DNA of 64,000 nucleotides from Castor canadensis (Eukaryota; Chordata; Mammalia; Rodentia; Castoridae): assembly GCF_047511655.1 (NCBI RefSeq), contig NC_133397.1, positions 126,626,308 to 126,690,307 on the forward strand. The letters are read 5' to 3'. The translations under genes were made by a program, and so were the position numbers. The notes beneath the pieces were generated by a model. The model saw only the letters and a list, made by a program, of their open reading frames with translations. It searched no databases and was not told the origin of the DNA. Of this stretch, positions 1 through 10,302 are shown one piece after another; the first letter of the stretch is position 1; the number at the start of each line of letters is the position of its first letter.

Positions 1-959
1 AGGCTTCCTATGTATCTATCACTTTTAACTGGTGGCTAGGGAATAATATTTGAAGAGAGCCCATCAACTTACATTTGAAGCAATTCTGTTTCTTCAGTGG
101 ATCATGGTTGGCTTCCAAGTAATTTCTTTACAATTTTATACTTCTCTTCCTTTTCCTACAAAGACTAGTTAAAGCAGATAGCCTTTTTGTAGTTCTGAGG
201 CCAGGGCAATTGGCTTGTCTGATAGATTTTTTAATCTTTGCCTTTCTTCCCAGATCCTTCTTAAGATGTTCAGCTCGAGTTGGGACGAAAAGTGTACTCA
301 GCCTGGGCAACATTATTGAAATATGAAATTTCACTGTAGCATTCATGAAAACTTTCTGGGCTTAAAAATGTCATCAACAAAGACTCTGGTGGTTCTCTAA
401 TTATCCGATTTCCAAAGCTATTGTACATAATTCCTTGTATAATCACAGCTTAAATTCTGAAGAAACTCATATGGATGACATTTCCTCTCAATTTTGAATG
501 GGGATTATTTTAAGAGGATAGAGAACTTAAAAATATTTCAATGGTGCTGATATTTAAAGCATATTTAGTGGCATTTATGTTTTAATCTGCTTATTGGCTA
601 GGCATTAAAGAGAGCTGTTAGCATTTTAGCAGTGATTAAAAGAACCAGAAATTGTTTGATAAAATGAGCAAGACAGTATTTCCAGAATGTGGCACTAATA
701 ATTTTTTTAGTGTACAGAATGACATAGCTTCTTCTCTGTGGAGCCATCTGAAAGATTTTCTTTATTGGGCTATTCCTTTTGCCACTGGGACAGGCACTCT
801 ATTTAGAGGTAAATTCTCCCAAATTACATAAAACCATAGAGATTTGATGAATTCCACCATTATACCAACTTCTTATCTTACAGATTTCACAATTGGCAGT
901 AGCAAGAGTAATTATGAAGACAGCATTAACAAATTGCTAATGAATGCCAATACCAGGCT
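1..959. other. Unique AT-rich sequence, nothing recognised
   Basis: I see no repeat, RNA gene or exon here. Reading frames are short and frequently stopped on both strands. Base composition is that of ordinary AT-rich mammalian intergenic or intronic DNA. Confidence 0.5.
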
Positions 960-1105
960 CCGTATAAGGGCCTAGATATGTTGATATAGAAGAATGAATC
1001 TCTTCTCTCAAGGGGTTTCCACACCAAGTCGTCACTCTATAACACAATGCCTAGCATGCCCAGATAGTAAATGATGTTTGTTGAATAAATGAATGAGTGG
1101 GTGAT
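960..1105 (+). repeat. L2 LINE 3' end
   Basis: The wording 'acacaatgcctagcatgccc' followed by 'gtttgttgaataaatgaatg' is the usual 3' terminus of L2 (the 'tgcctggcacatag ... aataaatatttgttgaatgaatg' motif). L2 has been inactive since before the placental radiation, so this is an ancient fossil. The left edge is uncertain. Confidence 0.65.
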
Positions 1106-2599
1106 TTGGTCCCAGTAACCAGGAAATTTTATTAAAAAGCTATCTTGCACAAGAATTCCTAATGAAATGATTATTAACTCTACAATCAGCTATTACAATC
1201 TATTCCATCTGGGCTATGTTTGCCTAATAATGAAATATCCATCAGCTCAGTCACTTTTTTGATAATCCTTGTAAAAAATAAAAATTTAATGTACCTTTAA
1301 AATTTTTAAAGTTGCTGTGACATGTGGACCCTGGTCATTGCCATCAGTTGTATGACCAGAGCTCCTTTTAAAAGTTTTCTATTAAATTACTGATCCCCCA
1401 GACAATAAGGTAAGTTTGTGAAAATTATATATATATGTATATATACATACATATAATCTATTTTTCACCCAAACCATTTGATTTAGTTTTACTTCAAATC
1501 CCTAGAGGTACCAAAGTGATTTCATTTAACTTTCCTCATTATTTTTTTCAAATGATGCATATTCGTGGAGAAAATTTATTCTTTTGTATGTGAACCAATT
1601 TCTTTTAAATACAGAAATCATCCCCTGACTATTTCTTTTCCAAAGCACATCAGCAAAATCTAAAATGAACACTTATAAGTAATTTGGATATGAATCTAAA
1701 GTAACAATAGCTATAATAACCTTCCCGTGAATATTGTTATAAAGTAAAATTAAATAAGTTGATGTAGAATCAATGAGATGACAAAGAAGAAGCCAAGTGA
1801 GCATGTTGCACCGAGGCATCTCTACCTAGAGACTGACTTTTATATCACCTAATTTCTGTTTGAAACAAAGTGAGGAATATTACATGTAGCCATAAAGTTT
1901 GCATCTTCTGAGACCTGGACAGTATCCTAGTTACCAGAGAGTCAGGACACAAAATAGAATTACAGGGTTAAGTGCCTTGTACTATAAGATCATACACAGA
2001 AGGCAGACTGGGTTAAGTTTGAAAGTGGATTCCTTTATTCTTCTTTCTTTCATTCTATCTCTTCTTTCGTACATGAAAAATTATCAAAGAATAATTATGA
2101 GTCATATTACATTTCAAAATAATGGAAGGAGTAAACACGTAAAGCCACTGAGATGTTTCTGCTTTTGGATCTGAAAAGGGAGTGCACTTTTGATAATCCC
2201 TGTCCATTTGAGGTAAGAAGCTCTGCTTTGAGTACCATTTACTTTCCCCTTTTATTTTATACAATCATTTCGTAAATCAGTTACTCATGTCTGTGGAAAA
2301 GGGTCCTTAGACTTGGTCTTGATTCCTCATGTAAAACAAATTTACTCCAGGGAAGAAGTATTTATTAAAATTTCTGTTGAAGATAAATTTTTAGAAATCT
2401 CTTCAATAAGCTTACTGAAACCCTTTTTTACTAAGTGCTTCATGTCTGACAATCGAGAAAAAAAATACAAGGCCTGCTAACTCGCAAGAAACACAGCTGA
2501 AAGAGACAGAGAATGCATGAGAATAGGACTCAAATATGGCAGGAATGTTGGACTTACCAACTGGGAATCTAGATCAACTCTGATTCATATGTTACAGAA
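1106..2599. other. Unique sequence with a short AT dinucleotide repeat
   Basis: Nothing gene-like is seen. A short alternating AT/GT stretch lies at about 1427-1457 (atatatatgtatatatacat). Two overlapping opposite-strand open frames near 1900-2260 show no domain, no codon bias I can recognise and no splice context, so I do not call them genes. Confidence 0.45.
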
Positions 2600-3890
2600 T
2601 TTAATGGGCAATACAGACACTATGCAAGAACAGACGTCAAATGGAAGCTGAGATGGAAACCCTCAGAAAGAACAGAAAGGAAACGTGAGAGATGTAAAAC
2701 CCTGCAATGGAGATGAATGCCTGCAATGGGTTTAGTCGTTGATTGGACACAGCTGAGGAAATATTGTCTGAGTTTGAAGACATTTCAGTAGAAACTTCAA
2801 AAATTGAAAAGTAAAGAGAAGAAAAGACTGAAAAAAAAAAAGTAACAGACCACCCCAAAACTGGGAAAACAGATACATAACTTATCCAAATTTGTGGGAT
2901 GCAGCAAGAGTAGTGCTTATAGAGGAATCTGCCACTGTCAGCACATAGTTTAGAAAAGAAGAAAGTTCTGAAAATCAAGTCTAATCTTCGTTAGGAAACT
3001 TGGAAGAGAAGGGCAAATTAAATCCAGAATAAGCAGAAAAAAGGCATAATAAAAATCAGAGCAAAAATCAATAAAACTGAGAACAGAAAACCAAGAAAAG
3101 AAATAGCATCAAAGTATAGTTCTATTTTTAATTTGAAAAAAAGAACTCTAAAATAGTCTAAGGTGAGCGGAGATGAGAGAGCATGAATAACCACTGTTGA
3201 CAAGGAGAGGGACATCACTACCGATCCCACATCACAAACAAGGACAGTGAAAGAATATTACAAAAAGTTTTATGCCACAAATTTGGTAACCTAGAAGAAA
3301 TGAGCAATTCCTGCAAAGACAGAATTAGTCCAAACTCACCCAAAGAGAAAGAGAATCCCAGTAGGCTTGTTCCTGTTAAGGAAATGGAATGAACAATTAA
3401 CTTTCTAAAACAGAAAGTATCATCTCATGATGGTTTACTGGTGAATTTTATCAAACATTTGAGGGCAAAGTTAAACCATTCTCTATAATCTTTTACAGAA
3501 GATGGACTTTTTTAAAAATATGAAGCCAGGATTACCTTAATACCAAAACTAGACAAAAACATTATGAGAAAAGAAGACTACAGCGTAATATTTATCCTTC
3601 AGGCACATAGATGTAGCAATCCTCAACAAAATATCAACAAACCAAACCCAACAGTCTATAAAAGGACTAATACACCATATCCAAATGGAATTTATTTCAG
3701 ATATACGAGTCAGTTCAACATGCAAAATTTAGATACATTAACAGGTTAATAAAGAAAAATCACACAATTATATCAACGTAGCAGGAAAGCATTTGGAAAA
3801 GCTTTATCATGTGTGCATGATAAAAATTCTTACTAAACTAGGAACAAAGGAGAACAGGGGTCTTGCTCAACAGCAAAAAATGTGCAAAAT
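2600..3890 (+). mobile_element. L1 LINE fragment: ORF1 piece joined to ORF2 piece
   Basis: The first part (about 2630-2845) reads like the L1 ORF1 coiled-coil region ('gacacagctgaggaaa', 'tcagtagaaacttca'). From about 2870 the wording switches to ORF2: 'aatttgtgggatgcagcaa', 'gcaaattaaatccag', 'tggtaacctagaagaaatg', 'catctcatgatggtttactgg' and 'attaccttaataccaaaac', the stretch leading into reverse transcriptase. The intervening ORF1 end and ORF2 endonuclease are missing, so there is an internal deletion near 2845. Stops and indels break every frame. The fragment ends inside ORF2 and lacks a 3'UTR. Confidence 0.85.
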
Positions 3891-4249
3891 ATCTAACCAT
3901 GTGCAATGGCTGCTGCCTCTAGTCTCAGCACACTGAATCTAAGAACATTGTATATACATCGTGCATGGAAATGCAGAATGAAACTCCTTTGTACAATTAT
4001 TGTACTCTTAAAAAAGATTTCAAGGTAATTTATTTCAGCATTTTATCAGTAGGTAGAAATTTGAAGTTTTTTAGACATACTTTCAGAGTGTTTCAGAGTA
4101 AGAAAGTTCTTTGTATCTTGTTTTCCAAGTTATTTTTAAAGTATTAATAAGGGTTGAGTCTTATGACATGATTTTTCTGCATCAAATGAAATATCATGTG
4201 ATTTTACCTTTACTCTTCCTTGTTTCATTTTAGTGATTTGTAGTAATCT

Positions 4250-4336
4250 ATTTTTTGGGGGGAGTAGTGGGATTTGAACTCAGGGACTCACACTTGCTAG
4301 GCAGGTGCTCTAACACTTGAGCAACTTGGCCAGCCC
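4250..4336 (-). mobile_element. tRNA-like SINE monomer, antisense
   Basis: The + strand shows T-rich tail complement, 'gggatttgaactcaggg', 'cttgctaggcaggtgctcta' and 'gccagccc'. Read on the minus strand this is a tRNA-like Pol III unit with an A-box-like stretch and a B-box-like 'GTTCAAATC'. It lies inside the minus-strand L1, so it inserted later. Confidence 0.85.
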
Positions 4337-4740
4337 AATAATTGAGTTTTGAATGTGAAAGCAACCTTTCATTTTTTAATCAAACCAGCTTGCATATTAT
4401 GTATTGTGATTTTTCTGATTTCCTGAATTTGCTTTCGCAATTTTAATATTTTGTTAAATCTTTCTTTATGAGCGACATGGACCTATAACTTCCCTTTTTT
4501 GTCTTATCTTTCTCTAGTTTTGTTATCAAAGCTATGGTGAACTCAGAAATGAGTCAAAAACTGTGCCCACCCTTACAAAGTTCTTTCTGGAGAAGTGTGC
4601 GTTGAAACTCGTGTTTCTTCTTCAGCTGTCTGGAAAGCAAAGCTACCTTGGCTTGACCATGTCCCTGTGGGAAGATTTGCAAGTACAAAATCAAATTCTG
4701 TAATACCATGAGTCTGTTTCTTTTCATGTCCATTTTATAG

Positions 4741-4920
4741 GCTGAGCTTCCTAGGCAAGCTCTCCACCACTTCATCTATGCCACCGGCCCTTTTGTTTTG
4801 TATTTTGTTTTTGAGACAAGACTTTCTTTAGCTTTGTTCAGATTGGCCTTGAACTCATAACCCTTCTGTCTCTGCCTCATGAATACCTGGGATTACAGGC
4901 ATGTACCACCATGCCTGGCT
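4741..4920 (-). mobile_element. SINE: truncated tRNA-like unit plus one 7SL (B1-like) unit, antisense
   Basis: A degenerate tRNA-like part ('gcttcctaggcaagctctcc', ending 'ccaccggccc') is followed by a B1-like antisense unit: 'tttgagacaagac', 'ggccttgaactcat', 'gggattacaggcatgtacca' and 'ccatgcctggct'. It sits inside the antisense L1. Confidence 0.75.
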
Positions 4921-5154
4921 TCTTTTGGACTTTTTTAATGTCTCTAGAAAAATTTTTGCTCCGTCTCTTTTTTTATTACTGATATTAAATAATTTGAATC
5001 TCTTATCATTTGCCACTGGTCAGTCTTTTAGCATTTGATCAATTTATTTAGTCCTTTCAAAGAACAAACTTGTCTTTGACTTGGGATAGACCTATGTGAC
5101 TATTTGATTAGATTTCCATGTCTTCTTGGTCCTAATTATTCCCACTAAAATTTC

Positions 5155-5381
5155 TTTTTTTCTTCTTTTTTCTTTTTTGGCAGTACCAGGGATTGAGCCC
5201 AGGGTCTCATGCTTGCTAGGCAGGTGCTCTACCACTTGAGGCATGCCTCTGGTCCTTTTTTGCTGTAGTTATTGTTCATACAGGGTCTTGTGTTTTTGCC
5301 TGGGTGGACCATGGATCATGACTCTCCTACCTATGCTCCCTGTGTAGCTGTGATTATAGGCTTGTACCACTATACCCGGCT
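5155..5381 (-). mobile_element. Composite SINE: tRNA-like unit plus one 7SL unit, antisense
   Basis: T-rich tail, 'ggcagtaccagggattgagc', 'tgcttgctaggcaggtgctc', then a 7SL-like unit with 'acagggtcttgtg', 'gtagctgtgattatagg' and 'tatacccggctc'. This is the standard dimer arrangement of this family and it interrupts the antisense L1. Confidence 0.85.
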
Positions 5382-5460
5382 CTCCTACTAAAATTTTATT
5401 TCCTAAAAACAAATTTAGTTATACAATTCTTTTCTTAAAAATAAATTCACAGGCTCTGCA

Positions 5461-6017
5461 TTGCCTATGAAGTTCACATGCATTTGAAGACTTTAGGAAG
5501 AGGTGCTGGTTTGATAGTGATCTTATTATTCTTGGCCATCTCTGGGTTTCTGGTGTCATCTCCAGACATCCTTCCATTTGAATTCTAAGCTCCCCGAGGG
5601 CCCCTTGTCTTTTTTGTGTAATTACTCAGGATTTTTGTATATTCCAATAGTTCTTTTTGATGCTTCCCGATTTGACACTAGTGCTCTTTCTGGAATGCTG
5701 TCTTTTAGCTAACCCGATCCAGATGCGCTCCCTCTAGTCTCACCTTCATGGTTACTCTCTATGTCAAGTCATTTCAGACTTCTGCTGCTCCAAGAAGAAT
5801 GAACTTGGCTCTCTACAGCCAGTGGGCTGTGGAATGTGGAGGGAAGGAATCTAGGAACATAACAAACCATTTACCCCACAATTTGCATAAATCAAAATTT
5901 ACCATGTTAATAGAGGTCAGTGATTCTTATTTCCATCTGATTCTTTTTCCTTGACCTTTCTTTCTAAGCATTTGTCCAAAAGATGAAGCAGAAGGGAAGT
6001 GATAATTTAAATGTTTA
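5461..6017. other. Mostly unique sequence, possible old LINE remnant
   Basis: Near 5580-5620 the words 'attctaagctccccgagggc' recall the L2 3' end ('tgtaagctccatgagggcag'), but the match is short. The rest shows nothing I recognise. A 68-codon open frame at 5748-5954 has no supporting feature. Confidence 0.3.
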
Positions 6018-6240
6018 AATTTTTATTTTATGGGATGGAGGTTTGAACTCAGGGTTTGGCACTTGCAAAGCAGTTGCTCTCTCACTTGAGCCACACCTCC
6101 AGTCCATTTTGCTCTGGTTATTTTGGAGATGGGAGAAGGTCTCTCCAACTATTTGCCCAGGCTAGACTTGAACTGCGATCTTCCTGATCTCACCTTCCCA
6201 AGCAACTGGGATTATAGACATGAGCCACTGACACCTGGCC
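6018..6240 (-). mobile_element. Composite SINE: tRNA-like unit plus one 7SL unit, antisense
   Basis: 'ggtttgaactcagggtttgg' and 'gttgctctctcacttgagcc' mark the tRNA-like unit. 'ttttggagatgggagaaggt', 'tgcccaggctagacttgaac' and 'gggattatagacatgagcca' mark the 7SL-like unit. The tail faces left, so transcription would run on the minus strand. Confidence 0.88.
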
Positions 6241-7959
6241 TCAGATTTTTAAGATTTTCTATAGAAAAAAAAAATCTCTACATGTTGGTGTCTGTAAAAT
6301 TCCTGTGATTATTCAGCTGCATGACCTGGGTAGTCACATGTGGCCGATAGCTTCTGGGTGCAGGTTTCTGAATCCACACAGTTGCACACACTGCATCAAG
6401 TATTTGACTAATATTGTTTAGTTATTCACTCAGCAGATCTTCTAAATCCTTACTAGTGAAGGTCCTATAATTCTGGTTGTTTTCTAAACATAAGTGGGGG
6501 TGTGTGCATGAGTTGAAGTTCACGGTGTGACAATCCAGGCAATGTTAGTCTTGGTAACCAAGACTTTAGCAAGGGATAGCAGAGAATTTATAGGGACTAT
6601 TTCTCAAACTTTAATACAGTATAGGTTGACCACTAAAGATCATATCACACCTTTGAAAGGCACAGGAGCAATGTTCTGTTACCAACCATGGAGATGAGTA
6701 ATGGGGAGACAATGATTACCAGAGAGGCAGACAGAGGAGGCTTTTTGGAGAGGGCTGTTGACAAGAGCTAGGATATTTGGGTTAGGATCTGGACACTGCT
6801 GCATGCTGTTCAGGGTAACTCTGCAGTGAAATAGCTGGGGGGGTAAAGACTGAGGTACTGCTCTGCTCACTCTCTTCTTCCCTCCTCTCTTCCTCCCATC
6901 CTATGTTCTTGTCTTCCTCCTTCCAGATCTCTGGCTTGGGTGCCATATTGGGTAAACGCAGTGGGACTCTCAAGGATGTTGATTTGTCCAAACAAATCGA
7001 CTTACTGGGAGGACAGCAGGGTCTGGGAGACCAGAGAAAGGAGCACAGGGTTCTCAGTAAGGAAACATGACTCCACTTTCCAAAAGGAAGCAATAGTTTC
7101 ACTTGATAGAATGACAAAGAGCCCAGAAGTCAGTAGCTTGAGTACATTGGGTCAGAGGTTAGGGAAACTGTGTTCATCCTCAGGCAAAACAGAGAGTAGA
7201 AAGAGAATCCGTGTTTCATGTCTTCTGGTTTCGTTCCCCCAGGTCTGGTGGTGTTTCTTCTGCTTGTTCCTCAGTTACTTTTCTTTGAAAATCAAAGGTT
7301 AGTATTACTATTAGCATTGCCCCAGTTACACGGGGAAAACAGTTCTAACCACAAGGAAATAATTATAAACAAAGCCCAGTTAATTATACAAGACATTCTT
7401 GGCTGCCCTAATTAAGGCACAGTTCAATACTACTAGCTGGGTAATTTTTTTCTTAATTGTGAATAGATTTAGTAGGCACATGTCCTGTGAACAAATAATG
7501 AGATCAGTGTCTTAGAAAGAATCTGATTAAAAAAAATATTCACCAGTCATTATTTTTTGCCATCTACAGAATTCCTTTTCCCTATGGCATGGATAGGAAA
7601 GAATGTGAAGTTACCCTGCAAAAAGTCTGAATCTCAAATTACAGGTAACTAGGGGACATTTATTTTGTTAAGGGGGAAGAGAATGGGGAATGGGGGATGT
7701 CTGAACTGGGACACCAGGTGTATGTGACAAGTGCTTCTGGTAGTGTTCATGACTGTTTTTTTTTTTTTTTTTTTCTTAAATAAGTTTCTGTGTTTTACAG
7801 GCTGAGTTCCCATACAGATAGAAACAAGGGTACAAGGAGAGAAGTGGTCATCTAAAACACATATTTTCTTTTTCTAAAATTAATTTAGAATTAAGATTAG
7901 AAGGGTACAGAGCAGCCAAATACCTACCTTTATAGGCCCCTTTAACAGTCTGGAGTTCT
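6241..7959. other. Unique sequence; one candidate conserved-looking patch
   Basis: No repeat or exon is recognised. The patch 7315-7420 has several TAATTA/AATTA homeodomain-like cores with moderate complexity, the look of conserved non-coding DNA, but this is an impression only. A T18-type homopolymer lies near 7757-7774. Open frames at 6782-7302 on both strands overlap each other and lack support. Confidence 0.35.
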
Positions 7960-8210
7960 AGGTGATAATGATGTAAAGCTGCTGGACTTTGGTGTCAGAC
8001 CAAGGTAGATTCCAGTCCTAGCAAGTATATATCTGTTCTGTATGACTTCAGGCAATAGCTTAACATCGCTGAGTCTCTAGGTCCTTTTCTGTAAAGTAGG
8101 AATTATATGTCCCTCCTAGTATATGTCTGTCACACACAAATCATGTGGTTTATCATCTTCTTTTCGTTTTTCTTTTGAGAATTAAATGAGTCAACTTATG
8201 TGAAGGACAT
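7960..8210 (+). mobile_element. MIR SINE, sense
   Basis: The order of motifs is that of MIR: 'gactttggtgtcagaccaag', 'agattccagtcctagcaag', a 'tatgacttcaggcaatagct' equivalent of 'gtgaccttgggcaagtta', 'tctgtaaagtaggaattat', and 'gagaattaaatgagtcaact'. It is an ancient, diverged copy. Confidence 0.75.
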
Positions 8211-8285
8211 TCCCTTTATGTGGGCCGTGGAAGAGGCATCATCACTTCTGGAGTTTTCCTTCCAGCTACTTCTGCTCTAAACTCG

Positions 8286-8800
8286 TATTTCTTTCTTTCT
8301 TTCTTTCCTTCCTTCCTTCCTTCCTTCCTTCCTCCCTTCTTCCCTCCCTCCCCTTGCTCCCCTCCCTCCCTTCCTTCCTTTCCTCCCTTTCTCCTTCCCT
8401 TCCCTTCCTCCCTTCTTTCCTTCCTTCCCTCCCTCTTTCCTTTTCTTCCTTTCCTCCCTCCCTCTTTCCTTCCTTCCTTCTTTCTCTTCCTCCCTTCTCT
8501 TCCTCCCTTCTCTTCCTCCCTCCCTTCCTTTCCTCCCTCCCTTCCTTCTTCCTCCTTTTCTTTTTCTTTCTTTCCTTCCTTTCTCTCTCCCTCTCCTCCC
8601 ATCCCCCCTTCTTACTTTGTCTTCCCTCCCTCCTTTCCTTTCTTCACTCCCTCCCTCCTTTCCTTTCTTCCTTCCTTCCTTCCTTCCTTCCTTCCTTCCT
8701 TCCTTCCTTCCTTCCTTCCTTCCTTCCTTCCTTCCTTCTTTCTTTCCTTCCTTCCTTCCTTCCTTCCTTCCTTCTTTCTTTCCTTTCTTCCTTCCCTCCT
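8286..8800. repeat. ~515 bp homopyrimidine tract, (TTCC/TTTC/CCCT)n
   Basis: On the + strand nearly every base from 8290 to 8808 is C or T, with only about five purine interruptions (near 8355, 8600, 8613, 8618 and 8646). The right third (about 8660-8770) is an almost perfect TTCC array; the left and middle are mixed TTTC/CCCT variants. Mirror-symmetric pyrimidine tracts of this kind can form triplex H-DNA. The tract abuts the tail side of the antisense SINE at 8801, so it probably grew from that tail. The long open frames across it (up to 216 codons of Leu/Pro/Ser/Phe) are by-products of a stop-free repeat, not genes. Confidence 0.97.
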
Positions 8801-9124
8801 TTCTTTTTTGGCAGTACTGGGGTTTGAGTTAAGTGCATCATTCTTGACTGGCATGCTCTGTGCAGCTTGAACCATACCTCCAACCTTTTTTGCTCTGGTT
8901 ATTTTGGAGATAGGGTCTCACTATTTGCCCAGGCAGGTCCAGACCAGATCCTCCTGTTTTATGCTTCCCACTGTAACTTGGATAACTGGTGTGTGCCATC
9001 ATGCTTAGGTAGTGGTTGAGATGGGGTCTTGCAAACTATGTACCTTGTTGACCTAGGACTGTAATTCCACAATCTCATCCTCCCAAGTAGCTAGGATGAC
9101 AGGTGTGAGTCACAGGCACCCAAC
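8801..9124 (-). mobile_element. Composite SINE: tRNA-like unit plus two 7SL units, antisense
   Basis: 'ggcagtactggggtttgagt' and 'gcagcttgaaccatacctcc' give the tRNA-like unit. A first 7SL-like unit follows ('ttttggagatagggtctcac', 'atttgcccaggcaggtc', 'gtgtgccatcatgctta'). A second follows that ('gagatggggtcttgcaaact', 'cccaagtagctaggatgaca', 'tgtgagtcacaggcac'). Confidence 0.85.
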
Positions 9125-9784
9125 TTCTGGGTTTATCTTATTTTCCAAATGCTCTCATTGTCTCTTCTTACTCTGTTGATGAGTTTTTTTTTTTTTAAAG
9201 GAGAAGAAAATATTTTTGGAGTGAGATGTGTGTGGAAAAAATGATAATGAGAATTAAAATATTCTACACTTCATATTATTGTTCTCTTACAAAGAAAATT
9301 TGATTTAATTTCATATTTCACTCTGCTATGCATGTTCTGTAAGTAAACAAATGGGGTGACCATTTTGCAGTGAGTATGTTTTATACTAAATTTAGATAAT
9401 CACTAATTTAGTACTTGAATTTTTAATGTGCAGATCCAATCCAGAGAGGATAAACAGAAACCAAGGGTTTTTCTGTGAGGAGGGAGTCCTAAGGATCTAA
9501 CCCAGAGTGGGTTCTTTTTAATACACTTTATTTACAAAGGCAAATTCATTCAATTTGTATCTTTGGCAACAGGTATTTCTAGAAAGATGCCTGTAAGTTA
9601 CTGCCCAAGTCACTCTCCCATGACAATTCCTCACACCCAATTCCTTCCTTTTCATCCACATTTACAGGTTTGGAAAATGGCAACATTTGTGTTCTGAACA
9701 TTCCCTTAAGGGTAAATAGGAGTGTGTTGGGAAGCAGACTCTCCAATCCTAATAACTGACATCATGGTGCCCTACTCTCTCTGC
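9125..9784. other. Unique sequence, nothing recognised
   Basis: AT-rich sequence with a short T run near 9186. I see no repeat family, RNA gene or coding signal. Confidence 0.45.
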
Positions 9785-9965
9785 CAGGCTCTCTTAAGGT
9801 CTTTCTCTCTACATGATGTCCTTCATTTATTGTGACAGTCCAATTTATAAACTACTCTTACTATTTCCTATCTCATGGATGTGAGACATCAGATCTCACC
9901 GATAAGAATTGGTTGTAGAGTTGGAACTTGAACTATTTTCTGTCTGACTCCAAGCCTCCGTGACT
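9785..9965 (-). mobile_element. MIR SINE, antisense
   Basis: Antisense MIR wording: 'actatttcctatctcatgga' in place of 'ccccattttacagatgagga', then 'ttggaacttgaac' and 'tctgactccaagcctccgtg' near the end. Ancient and diverged. Confidence 0.6.
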
Positions 9966-10094
9966 AGCCACTGACTTCTGGAGCTGCCATAGTGAGAAAT
10001 GATGAAAGTCTGAACTGTGGTTGGGTGACCAACTGTCACATGCAGAGAAGACATCTCGGTAAACACGAAGAAGGGAAAGGCCTTGTGAGTTGGA

Positions 10095-10302
10095 GGAGTT
10101 AAAAAGTATTACGATAGAACCACATACACTGAATGCCTGCTTTGTGTCAGGAATTGTTAGGCTTTTATGCTCATTACCAGCATTCAGATTACAGAGGCTC
10201 GATTTTGATAATTAAGCCTAAAATGGTTAAATATTCTATCTCCATGAAATGTAAGAACCAGGATTCAGACCCAAGCCTCCTGGTAGCTCATTCAGTGACT
10301 TT
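10095..10302 (-). mobile_element. MIR SINE, antisense
   Basis: 'cactgaatgcctgctttgtg' followed by 'caggaattgttaggc' and 'ggattcagacccaagcctcc' is the antisense MIR order (tail region first, tRNA-like head last). Together with 9785-9965 this makes two separate MIR copies in the same orientation. Confidence 0.65.

Larger units (their letters stand above)
3990..5460 (-). mobile_element. L1 LINE ORF2 fragment, antisense, split by three SINEs
   Basis: Reading + strand, antisense L1 ORF2 wording appears in pieces: 'gatttttctgcatcaaatga' and 'aaatatcatgtgattttacc' near 4170-4205, 'ggacctataacttccctttt' near 4480-4500, and 'tcctttcaaagaacaaactt' near 5050-5075. These correspond to the same reverse-transcriptase neighbourhood seen in the + copy just upstream. 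SINEs at 4250, 4741 and 5155 interrupt it and are therefore younger. No intact frame remains. The right edge near 5460 is soft. Confidence 0.75.

Noticed and set aside
8216-8883. Long open frames on both strands, up to 216 codons
   Set aside because: They are translations of the C/T-only tract (Leu/Pro/Ser/Phe or Lys/Glu/Gly/Arg repeats), open in many phases at once because the repeat lacks stops.
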